Origin: Saccharina japonica
Taxonomy: Eukaryota; Sar; Phaeophyceae; Laminariales; Laminariaceae
Assembly (NCBI GenBank): GCA_008828725.1
Contig: MEHQ01000067.1
Span: forward strand, 841,197-905,196
Direction: 5' to 3'
Length of the DNA stretch: 64,000 nucleotides
The translations under genes were made by a program, and so were the position numbers. Every line of letters starts with the position of its first letter. Within the stretch, counting starts at the first letter, position 1. The notes below the pieces were generated by a model. It ran no database searches. It had not been told where the DNA came from and saw only the letters and a list, made by a program, of their open reading frames with translations. Positions 34,967 to 47,665 of this stretch are shown in pieces.

Positions 34967-35095
34967 CTGTCCAGCGCAGTCGTACACGCGAACGGAGACG
35001 TCGTCGAGCTGCAAGGTCTCCACATCTGCGAAGACTGTGCTCTCGGTCGATCCATCCGTGGGGTGGCTCGGCCGATCTTCATGCTCCTGCACAGA
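34967..35095 (-). CDS. LRR-ROCO exon 9, Roc switch region and DxxG, frameshifted
   Basis: The exon continues the GTPase from G1 to G3. In the entry frame it reads SLCRSMKIGRATP, fitting the helix after the P-loop. In the exit frame it reads TDGSTESTVFADVETLQL followed by VRVYDCAGQ, the DxxG switch II motif. Entry requires phase 2 and the next exon requires phase 0, so the length should be 1 mod 3. The observed 129 nt is 0 mod 3. One base is missing between the two segments, near the run of G at 35060-35063. Acceptor TACAG, donor CAG|GTATGA. Confidence 0.83.
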
Positions 35096-36143
35096 CTGTA
35101 CAAAAAGAACACGTCAGCAGGATACGACCGGTTGGGCCGACGCAGTAAGATGCCAGCGAGGTAATCAGCGTTACTTCGAGACGAATTGTTTTTGGTCGTG
35201 TCTATTCTGCCTGCCTTCTAAAGAGGTTGCGCAAGACAGTGCTGCACTTGGGGTTAAAAGCCATACGGGGTTTTATACAAGAGCTTAGCTTGCGTGGCGC
35301 TCACCCGCGTGTTGCCGTAAAAAGCTACGCTACTCAGCCGCAGTCGCTGTTGCCGGAAAACAGACGAAACGACGCTGGAATAGCAAACGATCCCCCATCG
35401 TCTCCTGCGACAAGTACGGTACGCGCGTGCTTACCCTTGAGGGTATGGCGCATGGAAGTTCCCATCGAAAAAATGTTCGAGGTGAATACCTACGTCGGCA
35501 AAGTCAACAAAGCACACTCATGATGTGGTGACAATCCTACAACCGCGGGGTGGTCGTACAATAAGCACACCTTCGAGCGTCGGTGCCGGACAGCAGGCTC
35601 ACAATCGATGAGTATTATTCAAAATGCTGAAACCAAGACTTACTCGTGAGACCAGACGATGTAAGTGTCCCAGTCAAGAAACAATTAAACCATCTCGCGT
35701 TTGTCGGCGTGAGAAGGCGCTCGGGGGAAGTCCCAAACGCAACACGCAAGTGCCAGAAAAACGCAAATCATGCCAGAAAAACAGCGCCGCCAGTGATGAA
35801 AAACGACTCGGAGAATAACTGTTTTACCTTGCTTCTACGTAGCACCCGAAACTTGACTATATTCAAAAGCAACAAGAAGGCTTGCCGTTAGAGCCGCACC
35901 CTCCCGGGTACCAACGAGGGTGAAGAGATGGCGATCCATGGAAAAATAACTGTCTCTTAACTGGTATGGTATATCTTCATATAATAGCTATATTTACCTA
36001 AAAAATGACGAGAAAGTAACGCCGCTGTTACCGTTGGTTTTGCCTATTATGACGCCCGTCACAAAAATGCTGATGCCTTCAGTATTGATGTTGGACCAAC
36101 CAGCGAGAAGAAGGTCGCCGATGAAAACTAGCTTAACACTCAC

Positions 36144-36381
36144 CTCGTTTTCCCTGCCCCTTCTTGCCCGACAAGCACGACCTTGACGCTGTTTCGCTGG
36201 ACCCTGCAGGGTGCAGAATAAAGGTCGTCGAAGTAGGTAATCACGGCCGCCATACCGGATTTCACGACAGCCTCTGGCGGCTCTGACCAGGGATTGCCGT
36301 ACAACGCAACATGACCGCCGTCGTCCCTGACGCCCTTCAGGACGGCTAACAAGCGGCGCAGTTCACTGGGGACGGAACCAC
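36144..36381 (-). CDS. LRR-ROCO exon 8, terminal LRR, linker and Roc P-loop
   Basis: This 238-nt exon starts with a last, degenerate repeat (GSVPSELRRLLAVLKGV), continues through the LRR C-cap (ALYGNPWSEPPEAVV) and a linker, and ends in the Roc G1 motif VKVVLVGQEGAGKT, which binds the nucleotide phosphates. The acceptor is GGCAG and the donor GAG|GTGAGT. It enters in phase 1 and leaves in phase 2, so the P-loop serine or arginine codon is split by the intron. Confidence 0.88.
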
Positions 36382-37868
36382 CTGCCGAGCGAATGGACGA
36401 GGACGAAGGAGCACATGGCATGGTATGCCGCTATTGTACATGGTTGCTCACCAAGCGTCTCGACGGAGGCCTGGCATGGAGGCCTGGCATAGAGGCCTGG
36501 CATAGAGGCTAACTTGAAGATGGTGGCCTCCTCTATGTGTGAACTGAAGTATACGTTCAGGGTTTTCTGCTAAAACTTGAATACGTTGTCTGAAAACTGT
36601 TGAACGTGATTTTCCTCGAATGCAGTTCGTCTCATAAACACTGTGGATTGCCAGTGATAAATCTTGCGATGCTCCCACCAGAAACGTGCAGCGGTACGTA
36701 TAGCTACCACATACCATTGGTAGTCCGTACATATGCAACAGGGGTGCGGTAAGAGCGGTAAACCATGCATCGCACAGCACACGGCCCTAGCGAAGCGTTA
36801 CCCAGGGCATGCCTGCCTTTGCCCTCGATACAAGGGTCCGTTTCTCAACGATAGTTGGACGGCAGTCTAATCTCGAAGACGAACGGGCGCAGAAACAGTT
36901 AAAACCCTTCGTAAGCTCAAGTAAAGACGGCGACGTTCGTGCTGCAATCAATCACACCTGCACGGGCAAACTCCACGGCACGAAGGATACAAAAACAACG
37001 GGCATAACTACGACGTTTCAGAAACCCCTACGCTTGCCCATGCCGCCCCTGCGAGTGCACGCGAGCAACACGGTGGAGTACGTACCTGAAACGGCCCCCC
37101 TGACCAAGCGAAGCATCGTGGGTGTGGTCCCAGAGACCTGCCAGGCAAATACGGGCAAGCAGGCGGCGCGTAACGGTCAGAAAGCCACTAGTTAGGAATA
37201 CTGCACAATGCACAGGTGCGGATGCGCTCGATGGATTTCAGGGTTAGGCAAGCGAGGTAAGAGGGATACACATATCCCTCAAGACGCAAACATTTGTCTT
37301 GTTCTGGAATTTTTGATAGAACACGGGTTCAGTGGTTTCCCGGGTCAACGGGAGGACGGGACCCCCCAACTTTGAGTTCCTACGACAACAGACGGCGAGC
37401 AAAAGAGGGACGTTCTAGCACTGTTTTGGAACGACAGCGATCACGCACCGTGCCGATTTGCCTACGTTCTGTCGTTTACCCCGCATTCTAAAAGGAACTC
37501 GAAATGGGGCATAGAAGGGACCTCCTCCAACGGCGAGGTGTTTCGTTTATAAAGCCACTATACTGGTAGTCCACTAAACAAGGCAAACACTATCGCCGTC
37601 TAGTCTAACAGAAAGGGCATCAGCAACACAAGCAGTACGTAGGGTTTACCATTGTTGGTGCAAGTATTATAATTGTTCAGGGAGCCTCAAATATTTGTTG
37701 ACGTGGTCCTTATACCTACAGGGCCTATAAAGGGATAGAAAGGTCTCAGCATGGGACTGTCAAAATGTTATCCCCACCTCAAAGTATGCGTCAGCCCTTT
37801 GCTAGGAAAACATGGGTGATGTTTAGCACAAACCAACATATGAGATGAGTTCACGAGGCATAGGTCAC

Positions 37869-37940
37869 CTTTGAATTTGTTGTTCCTCAAATCGAGATGC
37901 CGCAGAGTCTGGAGGTTTCCCAATTGCGGGGGTAGACAAC
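37869..37940 (-). CDS. LRR-ROCO exon 7, single leucine-rich repeat
   Basis: A 72-nt exon reading CLPPQLGNLQTLRHLDLRNN, with acceptor GCAG and donor G|GTGACC, phase 1 on both sides. It is the last complete modular repeat before the exon that carries the terminal repeat and the P-loop. Confidence 0.88.
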
Positions 37941-38664
37941 CTGCTCGAGGGTTAAGAGACAAGGACAAACGACACACCAACACATTGGCTTCCGCAACTA
38001 AATTGAAAAAACAGTGGAACACCCCCATAAAAATGCACGAGCGTCCGCTCTTTGGTTGGTCATGATTGTATTTCAGTTTTTTCTCGAGGGATAGCGCTAT
38101 AGCCTATTCTTAAAAGCAAATAGGGCATCACCGAGGTTGAGGCGCACAGATGAAGAACTCAAAAACCAAAAAGGGAACACGTTTGGTACAAATCGTCAAT
38201 GCGCAAAGTAAACCTGCACCCGTCCGTAGCGTGATATAGAAACAGCTCGACTAAATTAGAAGTGCACAACAAGAATGATGACGGTGCAAAATGAAAACGT
38301 ACATCGCGCCCACAAACCGAGGCAAGGGGCACGCACATTGCATGTCGGAGTCGGTAGACGTTCCACCATACCATCACAGACGAAAATTATAATAGTAGCT
38401 CCAAGAAACGGCCATTGAACAACTGTGCATCCGAACGCCCACTAACACAACTACGTGAAAGCACCTGTCACATGATGAAAAAGGTATGCACAAAGGCAGG
38501 GGTTGCAAATGGTGCAACGCCGAACCGCTGAAGCAACTATAACTGCCCAAGCCTTCCGAGAGCACCCGAACCTTGTGCTGCCCGTGCTGTGGCACGCTAT
38601 CATATATGCCACGATCTCCCTATTAAAACACTGACGAACTATGTTTGGTACTGCAAACGCGCAC

Positions 38665-38745
38665 GTGGGGGGGGGGGGGGTGTACTCATTTGTTGCTTGC
38701 CTCAGCCATTTGACCATTGACCACGCATCCCTTTCGAGACGGAAC
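38665..38745 (+). repeat. Dispersed repeat family R2, diverged copy in LRR-ROCO intron
   Basis: G run (12 G) then TGTACTCATTTGTTGCTTGC and GACCACGCATCCCTTTCGAG. Closest to the copy at 39995-40130. Confidence 0.7.
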
Positions 38746-39994
38746 ACCGTTCCTACTCCTAATAGAGACACCTTTAACATTTGGGCGCTCATTACGTTGC
38801 TTCCATATATTACAAAGAAAAACGCGGGGGAGGGGGGGTATTCGATCGTTCACGAGACGGAGGCTATGCTAATGGCGCAATCGTGATATTCCAAGGGAGC
38901 TGTGTTTTACTGTAACTCTTCATCTACCGCCGTAAATATCGCGGACACTGCTGCCATGTCAATGTAGCAGCAGACGGCAATCCAGAACGTCCACATCTAC
39001 GAAATAATGTGAGCGCGACTCCTATGTACGAAGGAGAGCAATTCACTACACCCGAGGACGCTATCAACACTTCACAAAACTAAACACACAAACGTCTTGG
39101 ATCATTTTCAACTGCTTGTCACGGTGCATTCTCACCACAAGAGCAGGGTGTTCGAGGGTGCCATAGAGCGGTTCCGACAGATACCGTGAGACAAGAACGA
39201 CTTGGACGTAATTCGAGCGTTTTACTACACACCCGATAGAGGTGCATCAGTATCTAAGGTGCGGGTGTGCTTGTTGTGCTTGCGTTCGTCCATGCCTTGT
39301 GCCTGGGCCAGGCCATTTGTACGTAATTAATCGCGCGCCGTGCCAAAAATGTGTGCTGGTGCGGGTGTGCGTGCCCTATTATGAGCGCGCGTGCCAAATG
39401 TGCTTTTACTTCCGAACTAAGTATTTGCCCTGCGCCTAGGTCCAGACTGTTGTGCTCGACTCGTTGTGTTGTGTGCCCAACGCACGGGATGCGGACTTTA
39501 GAGGTTGTTGTTTTGTGCAAGCTCAATTGGCTGTACTCGTGTTTGTGATGTGCGATTTTGTGGTGTGCGGTATGCTATGATCCACCCCAACTGTGACCTG
39601 TAGTGCGCCTTAAGGAGATATTCTATTTGTCGAGTACAAGGTTAGTAAAAGCTGAAGGGGTCTCAAGAGGAAAAAAAAGGAAAGCAACAGTGAATCCGTA
39701 GCGTCTTTCAAGTCGATCTTCCATCAGGGGAGGTGTAGAAGGAAATAATGCCTGTAGATAGACGTATGATGGAAGATGGAAAGGAAGAGGGGCAACGCTA
39801 CGAACAAGAAGTCGGCTCAACACCCATGCGATTTCCAGATGGTCGAAATCTCCATGAGATGGCACGCCCCCCGCACGGACAATATGAGGATGGGGATCGA
39901 CACAAGACCTAAACCTTCCATCAGTAGTATTTTAGGATATTACGAATCGGCGCGTTGTACTGTGTCAACAACCAAGAAACGACGTACCACCCAC

Positions 39995-40130
39995 AGGGGG
40001 AGGGGGGGGAGTGCTCATTTGTTGATTGCCTTAGCTTTCGACCATTGACCACGCATCCATTTCGAGCCGGAGCACCGAGCGGGGGGGGGTGTACTCATTA
40101 TCGTGTATCCCTGTAATGCCGGGACGGAGC
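39995..40130 (+). repeat. Dispersed repeat family R2, two adjacent diverged copies
   Basis: GTGCTCATTTGTTGATTGCC with GACCACGCATCCATTTCGAG, followed by a second G run with TGTACTCATTATCGTGTAT and TGCCGGGACGGAGCA. The two variants sit side by side. Confidence 0.72.
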
Positions 40131-40252
40131 ATTTTCTTATTTCACTCCGCGTTGATGGGCAGCAGGATACCCTGGTGTAGAATACAGCGCTGCCCCCTAA
40201 CGGTACTTTCTCTCTATAACTTGATATAACTTGATATAACTTGAAGGACTAC

Positions 40253-40635
40253 TACGAGGCATGCTGTGGTAGAGGTGCACCTGCTTCCAGGACATTTTCT
40301 GACGCTCCTCACTTGAGGAGGTCCAAACTAATACTAAGTAATACTAAGTAATACTAAGTAATACTAAGTAATACTAAGTAATACTAAGTAATACTAAGTA
40401 ATACTAAGTAATACTAAGTAATACTAAGTAATACTAAGTAATACTAAGTAATACTAAGTAATACTAAGTAATACTAAGTGATGCTAAGTCATAAACTGAT
40501 GTGGTGGAAAACAGAAAGTGCTACCCGGTGCCTACTGTAAAATAGAAAAATCAGCCTATTTTGGGTTAAGGTGCAACACAAATCAAATCAGCCAAATAAC
40601 GGTATACCTCTACCTCCATCGTAGCACGCGTCGTA
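40253..40635. mobile_element. MITE-like family C element carrying a 10-bp array
   Basis: Ends TACGAGGCATGCTGTGGTAG and, inverted, ACCTCCATCGTAGCACGCGT. It shares the AAAGTGCTACCC and TTTGGGTTAAGG interior with 29364-29637, but has an expanded tandem array inside. It ends 92 bp from an LRR exon. Confidence 0.8.
40329..40490. repeat. 10-bp tandem array, about 16 units
   Basis: Unit ATACTAAGTA, almost perfect, ending with degenerate GTGATGCTAAGTC. Confidence 0.95.
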
Positions 40636-40726
40636 CAGCAGTCGGTACCTTCTGCAGTACCTTCTACAGTACCTTCTGCAGCACCTGCTGCATCCCAACT
40701 ACACTTCGGGGCATACGTCAGCTCAC

Positions 40727-40798
40727 CATCAAGAGTGTTGCCAAGCAATAGAAGCCTATCCAGGGCGTGCAGATTGCCGAGCTCCGGGGGTATGTTGC
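40727..40798 (-). CDS. LRR-ROCO exon 6, single leucine-rich repeat
   Basis: A 72-nt exon reading NIPPELGNLHALDRLLLLGN, with acceptor CACAG and donor G|GTGAGC, phase 1 on both sides. Its downstream intron begins about 90 bp from a TIR element (40253-40635) that contains a 10-bp tandem array. Confidence 0.88.
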
Positions 40799-42833
40799 CT
40801 GTGTGAAGGGAAAAGGGGGCATGGTCCAAAGAGACGCTTCAAGCCATGCCGGTGTTATCTACTGAATCCTCGTTTGTGCAACTCGTTTGTACAGTTTCAC
40901 AGTGAAGCGGAATGGCGTGCAAGACATTAGGATGAGTAGGACGACAAACCAAGAACGTGCGCGATTCCGAAAAAAGTAACATATCTAAGGCACAGCACGC
41001 GACAGCGGGTTCCAAGTCACAAGGCCGGCACATAATATCTATTGAGGCAAACCTTTGTATGTTTTCGCCACAAGCGGATAAATGTAGGACCGTAATTACA
41101 TCACGATTTGTTGTCATGCTAACACGGCACGAAACGGGACGCTCAGGAAAATTACCTATACCGGAGTTTGTGCTTTGCGATGCTCGTTGTTAGTTTCGAT
41201 CGACGGGTACAAACAGTCATACGAAGGAAATTGAGAGCGGCTGGGTGATGAATACGCACAAGGCACATTATGAAGAGATCTACTGGCGCATATACACAGT
41301 TTTCCCTGAACAAACTTGAACCGTTGAAACGAAGAAATGAAACAAACATTGCCGGATGTGTTATCACATACATACCCCAGAAGACCAAAAAAAGCGCGAA
41401 TCACAACGTGAACACGTCGGGCGCGAAGGTTACGAGACTGAAATTTCCGACGCGAATGCTACGTCGCATTCAAGCATTTCAGTGTAGCTCGTTCCAATGC
41501 TCACGAAACAGTAACATTGACTCAGAGCCACAGCAGTTGCGAAGGCGCTTCTCTTGCTTGGAGACCAGAGACATATAGGCAGAGGGCGGCGCGGAGTTGC
41601 TACGTCGTTCGAACGGTATCCGAACACTAGACGAAGTGGTCGATGGAGAGTCAAGCCAAGACGCTTGACCAGGTATTGACGGCCGGTAACACTGTTAACA
41701 GGCAACCGCTTACTGGGCTGATTACTGTGCGGACTGTTAGCTTAGTGGTTGTGATAATTTTAGTTGGTAACTAACAGCTAGCGCGTCAGGACACGACGCG
41801 ATCTCTGTTGACAGGAAGCGTTCATAGGCAAACCGACTGCCTCGTGTAATCAGGGTAGTATGCTAGGACTACGAGCACAAATACATTTTATGCCAAGTGA
41901 TTGGAGACCAAATCGTTTCCAGGCCGTTTGCTGCGCCTGCACAGCTCGCGTCGGATGTTTTGTTCCATGGACGGAGCACATATTCGAATCACTCACACAA
42001 AAAAAACGCCGTCCATACTGACAAGAGAGAGAAGAGGTGTGGCCTCATGTTTATAATTTTCAGGGCAACCCCATAAGCGCCACATAACATTTTCGGGTAC
42101 TTTCGGAAATTCTGTGCCAACTGGGCCGGTTTCAGCTAGAGAAAACCCTTTTAGCGTAAAGTGGACGATCAGCAGCATGATCGCCCAGCTCTGAGTTTGA
42201 GAAACGCGCTAGCGTAATCGGGAGAATCGCATGCGCAAGTATTGACGAAACAAAGCAACTACCGTCCGTGCCAGAAAATAATGAAAATACTCGGGAAATG
42301 TGCAGCGCAACAAAATCAATACACCACACCCTGGGACTAATGCTGAAGGGGGTTATCTCCAAATTGTCTAGGGCCGCCTAGATCCCCACCCATCGCTTAG
42401 CAAGCGCTGAACAGGAGAAGAGTGTAAGTAAGGTGCCATAGTGGGGTTAAGTAGTAAGGTGCACTGCATTAAGACAGGCGGGAGTATACCGAAATGCGAA
42501 CTTTCGTAGAAGGGTCGCGTCGTGGTGGCGTAGGTGATATTCGATCGAGGTAAAACAGCAATTTCAGGGTAGGTAGAGTTACTCACCGAAACTGTTTTAC
42601 ATCACAGACGTAACGATCATCACATTCTACTGGTCTTCAAATGCCAACTACAATATTTGCTCAGTGTCGCGAATGGGGTACGAACATCAGAAAGGAAGGG
42701 GCAAACATGGGCTGGTGTTGACAATGCAAGCGCTGCAAGTACGATGACCTTCACAATCGACAGCAGTACGTACTCGTAGCATATTGTGCAGTTCTAGCAA
42801 ATGGAAGGTCGCAACGAGGAGGGAAGCTGTCAC

Positions 42834-42905
42834 CTTGAAGCTTGTTGAAACGAAGATTTAACTTCCCCAGGACTTTCAGGCCCCCCAGCTCGGGGGGTAT
42901 GGTGC
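42834..42905 (-). CDS. LRR-ROCO exon 5, single leucine-rich repeat
   Basis: A 72-nt exon reading TIPPELGGLKVLGKLNLRFN, the closest match in this locus to the consensus repeat. Acceptor GGCAG, donor G|GTGACA, phase 1 on both sides. It is separated from the previous LRR exon by a 3.25-kb intron that includes a GC-rich tract at 43.7-44.1 kb. Confidence 0.88.
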
Positions 42906-45900
42906 CTGCCGAAATGTGGGGCGGCGGTAATACATACGTAGCAGTGAGGCGATTGGCATCAATAACGTGTTTTCCATGTGGGCAAAAAAAGAAAGCATTC
43001 ATCAGTAGTAGTACAGAGTTAGGAGTAAAGTGCTAGTACTGGTACCGACACTATTCATACTTGAAAAATGCACACAAAAAAAACAACCGCAAACAAACCA
43101 ATACAAGCATGCAACCGCCGACCAGTGTTAAGCATGAAGTGGAAGGAGCTGCGATCATACCGGGGTAGATTGCGACATGCCAGCATCGTTGAGGCCCACG
43201 AACCCGAGCAGAAAAGATATATACATACACAAATGCAAAGGGTGGGGAGTGCCGCAGAGTCGCCAAACATCGTCTAGTTTCCATGTTTGCTTGGGAGGGG
43301 GAGAGTGGTTAAGGCATCGTTTGTTTGTCGGAATAGTGAACTGGAGTTGTCGGCCACTGGTTCTCCAGCGACACAACGAGAAACAGGCTAATGAGAACAA
43401 GACCAACAAGGGGTAGCGGCAATACCTCACAGGTTAGGGAGAGATAAGGAAACCTAGAGGCTTGGGCAGTGAAGAGCTCAAGAGTCTACCAGAGGGCAAT
43501 CGAAGCATGGTATACCGTAGTACCAGTATAGTAGTACGGGAACGAGACGCGTCGGGGATTGTCACGACAGGGAAACTTGGCTGTGACTTCCCGCCTCGAG
43601 GAACGAAACACGTGGAAAAAAACACGCAAATATCTGTTCCGCAGCAAGTTTCCCGCACCTTCGGCATAACAGCACCTACTATGTTCCCCATACCGCCAGC
43701 AACCCTCGTTGCGTCGTCGAGCTCAGGCGTCCGCGGAGTAAGGCTCAGGACCAAGACGGGTCCCAAGCGGCAAGGGGGGGGCGGATAATGAGTGGGGCCG
43801 AGCCTCTTCAGGGACGCCACAGTGACATCATCAGCGGCCCGCGCAAGACCCACGCATGGAGGGCGGGGCGGGATTTTGAAGGGAGCGAGCTTCGTCACTG
43901 CCGCCACAGACACATCCGCAAAACAGTCGGCTGGCCCCTGGCGCCGGCACCGCCGGAGGGGTGCATTGCTGCGAGCCAATGGGGGCTAAATGCGCGTGGG
44001 CCGCGAAAGTAGCTGCAGCAATGGAAAGCGCCGAAATAGAAGGGTGCCCGATGCCGGACTTGCGTTGGGGGCGTGGCGCGGAAACCTAGTGGTAGCGCGA
44101 CACTACACAGAGCGCTAGGCTGTCGGCGGGGGTGATTTCGGATGTGGAGGGCATAGGAGGGGGAAAACGAACAGTGGGCACGCTTTGGGGGCATCGAAAA
44201 GGAAAGGAATCCGTTTTCGGACGGGGGGGACTGGGAGCTTCAAGATTAGCAGACGATCAAGCGCAATGCAAACATGGCGATTACCGCGTGGCTTTAGGTG
44301 TGTTTTTGCTGGTTTCGTCCCATCCGAAGGCAGAAAGGGTTTATATCCTGCTCAACAACAGTGAGGTAAGCCTTGCCCACAGTGCAAAGCCAGAGAACAT
44401 ACTTTTTTTACTATTGCTCGCAAAATTGTTCAACAAACTGTACAAATCTGCCTACTCTCGTCGCCACTTTATTCGTACTAACGAGAGGTGCCGGTAAATG
44501 TCAGCATCCAACTCATCTCCGACTTGATATATGAATAGAGTACGACCTGTTATGCAGAAAAACAAAACAAGTGGGTTTGGGGGGGTGGAAGGCATTTTGA
44601 CCTTCCGTTTTTGGCTAGATACATACTGTACGAGTAGTTGTTGGTTGTCCCAATAGGTTTTCTGCATTTTTGCGGCCAAATATGCCTCAGGCCCACCTTG
44701 AAGATAAAATCAAACCTACAGCAATAGGAAAATAACAATGGCTTAACTCTGATTGTAAAAAAACTGCATCACTTTCAAGACAGAATTTTGGCACGTGGGA
44801 AAAGGAATTGTGACCGGGGATTTTTTCCCCCAAGACGCAAAGCCAATTTGACAAGTTTGTCCAACTTTACGGGACTCGTTCAACGTAACCGAGACGGGTT
44901 GTTGCGCAGCTTCGGTCCGTGTCGACGACTGTTGCAGAGACGAGAAACCGCGAGTCTCACGCGAAAGGCGACCGGAGCAGCTGTAACACGATCGCCAACG
45001 ACCCTTGGCACAGCATAGCATACGGCCTGTTTGCGACGCGCATACAACCTTACGTCATTACAACCCAGCTTTGCATCCCGCTGCACCTCTGAAACCACAA
45101 GAGCATCGATGAAAGCACTACAGCACGACTTAACTCAATCATTCGATAGTCGAATAGCAGTGGATGTTTCGCGCGTGGGGTGTAAGAGCTAACACCCCCC
45201 ACCCATCATACAACACAAATGGTAGCCTCACTGAAACGTTCTCTGTGGCGCTAAAAGTGTCCGTGTCGTTCGCGACGACGCCTGCCCGTTTTAGCGGCAG
45301 TGATTATCAACTGGGTGTTGCTGGTCGTGTTCGTTTTCGTTTTTTATGTTTCTTAAACATTACGCCGTTTGCTGATACATCTTATGAGGAAGCTGCACGT
45401 TTTTTTCCGCTAAATTTAATCCAACTAAGATATATATATACATATATATAATATATGTACAATATGTATATGTTCGTGTCAAAGTGGGCGCTTAGTCCCA
45501 GCCCTAACAGCACCGAGGCAAGCAAGTCAGCGGTTGGGGTGGGAGGCTCGGCGTGGGCGTTGAGCCACTTGGAGGGACCAACTCCGGGGTCGGTGGTGTT
45601 GGCAGTGATAACATATACGACAGCCTGCCTACGCTCGGAGGGGGGCAATCTTTGGCGGGTATCTTGGGCGTTGGCCGCATTGTATCAGCAGCCGTGGGCA
45701 TATTTTGTCGCACGATACTCGCGCGGGAGAGAGGGCGCGGAGGGGGGGGGTACGGCGCAATCACCGCAAGTTATCGCACGGCGGGGGAAAGGGGGGGGGG
45801 TGTGCAGACGTCGCAGTTACTGCAGATTGTTGTGCGCCGGGGGGGGTAGAGGGTGGGAAGACGGCACAGTTACTGCGAGTGGTCGTACGCCGTGGGTGAA

Positions 45901-46155
45901 GGGGGGGTAGGGCGACGACTGCGAGAATCACTGACGCCACCTCACCTGAAGGCGGACGACTTGGAGGTGTTCTTCCGAGACTAGGATGGGCGTTCGGCCA
46001 TCAGAACCCAATAACTCAACATAATTGACACGCCATCGTGCGGGAGTACCGATTAATACGCGGCGGGCGGAAGACCTGCCGAAACACCTGGCCTAGGCGG
46101 CTTTTCAACAAAAAACAAGATGTGCGGACATGCACACAGCAAAACAGCAAAACTC

Positions 46156-46157
46156 CC
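46156..46157 (-). other. Non-canonical GG at a splice donor
   Basis: Four sister LRR exons have GT at this exact position, 72 nt from the acceptor. Here the two bases are GG. Confidence 0.75.
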
Positions 46158-46229
46158 CTCCAAGCGGGTTGCGAGACAGATCGATTTTCTTGAGAGCCTG
46201 CAGCTTTCCGAGCTGCTTAGGTATGCCGC
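46158..46229 (-). CDS. LRR-ROCO exon 4, single leucine-rich repeat with GG donor
   Basis: A 72-nt LRR exon reading GIPKQLGKLQALKKIDLSRN, phase 1 on both sides, with a good acceptor (CCCAG). The donor position reads GGAG|GGGAG where sister exons have G|GTGAG or G|GTAAG, so the invariant T of GT is a G. The expected outcome is skipping of this repeat, which keeps the frame, or intron retention. The repeat sequence itself is not otherwise damaged. Confidence 0.8.
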
Positions 46230-47013
46230 CTGGGAGAACGATTGAGTGACACGACTTCAAGTGAAACGTTGGGCAACAGTAGACTGGGTGAACGAGCGCT
46301 GCCGTCTTTACGTAGCACTCTTATGTCTTCATCGTGTCGACAGGTTTTCGCCATACGTTAGACATTACGTTAGACACGACATTAGACACTACGATATATG
46401 CTCCAAGGTCGGCACTAGACTCTTGATGAGATCGTTCATCTTGACGGCTAGAAATAGCGTGTAACCCACCCGTCGCCGTTTACGTAACAAAAAACGCACC
46501 CTTTAAAATTAGTTTGAAGACAATTGCGACGGGGTTATACCAGCTGGACGACAAAACATAATATTGCACTGCTGTTGCCCTTAGGGGTTTCTTCAACGAC
46601 TCCTGGAACCCAGTTAAGGACTATAAATACGAGTATATCAACGAAAGTTGCAAAACTGCAGTACTTAAATTGACACACGCCAACACTTCAATGCCCTGAA
46701 CAAGGGAATGCCTGAACAATTGCTACACGCGGCCAGCAATGTAGCTTACTTAGCGCCGATTGTACTCCAACTAGGTACTCGAATATTTTCACCTGTTAAT
46801 ATGGACTGTGTATCGGGGCGAGGAGAAATACGAAAACATGAACGGATGTCGGCGTAGCCGAATACGGTACCCCTTTTTCCCAACACAACGAAAATAATGG
46901 ATCGAGCAAGGTGACCCGATATCAGTCCCTCCTCAGCTGGCGATACGGCCCGACTGAGATACGTTATGACATACGGTCATACCGGTATCACAGTGGGAGA
47001 CGCGAAAACTTAC

Positions 47014-47085
47014 CGTCAAGGGCGTTCATTGGAAGGGTCAGCTCCTTGAGGGCGTCAAGGCCGCCCAGCTCTCGGGAAATGGCGC
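47014..47085 (-). CDS. LRR-ROCO exon 3, single leucine-rich repeat
   Basis: A 72-nt exon encoding one 24-residue repeat of the plant-like GxIPxELGxLxxLxxLxLxxNxLxG type: AISRELGGLDALKELTLPMN. The acceptor is CTAG and the donor is G|GTAAG. Both introns are phase 1, so the exon can be added, lost or moved without changing the frame. It is the first repeat after the cap. Confidence 0.85.
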
Positions 47086-47616
47086 CTAGCAGAGGAGTTT
47101 GGGGGCATGTACAAGGGGAAACAGGAAACGCTGAGTGATGCTCCCCGGGTCGGGTGCAACCTTTTATTCTTACGTGGGAAATCGCCCCCTCAGTATGTTT
47201 GTCGAGTTCGACCGCCGCAGGAGCCGAATCAAGTCAGTTGGGCGTTTTCTACACAACAAAATGGTCAACATGAGACTCTCGTAGTTTAAGTGTAGCACAC
47301 CTATCGTGTGTATGCATACATACTTACGGGAAACGGTGGGGTCCAAAGAGCATCGCCAATTTTGAAGTCCGCGTTTTGCAGACAAGCCTTCCTATCCCAA
47401 ACTTAACAACGTAGAGACAACGAAATTTACAAACGGTAGACTGAGACACTAAGAAAATGTGCCAGCTTGAGCATTAGCGCAAAAGGATGTGTCGGCTTTC
47501 TGGGATGCTGTGGGGTTTCAGCTCGAACACCTTGCTCCTCCTACCGCTGCTCTAGTAATACAACTTGTACGCTTTTGGCCAATTTCATTGGCGAACTCAA
47601 CAGAGAAAAATAATGT

Positions 47617-47665
47617 AGCATTTCAATGTAGCATTTCAATGTAGCATTTCAATGTAGCATTTCAC
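47617..47665. repeat. 13-bp tandem repeat, four units
   Basis: AATGTAGCATTTC repeated in the intron upstream of the first LRR exon. Confidence 0.9.

Noticed and set aside
40329..40490. CRISPR-like array
   Set aside because: Units are 10 bp with no spacers, a plain tandem repeat in a eukaryotic intron. The same holds for 6376-6482 and 49764-49870.
43434..43979. 181-codon minus-strand frame in an LRR-ROCO intron
   Set aside because: GC-rich, low-complexity composition with no domain and no splice-compatible boundaries. It may be an old repeat.
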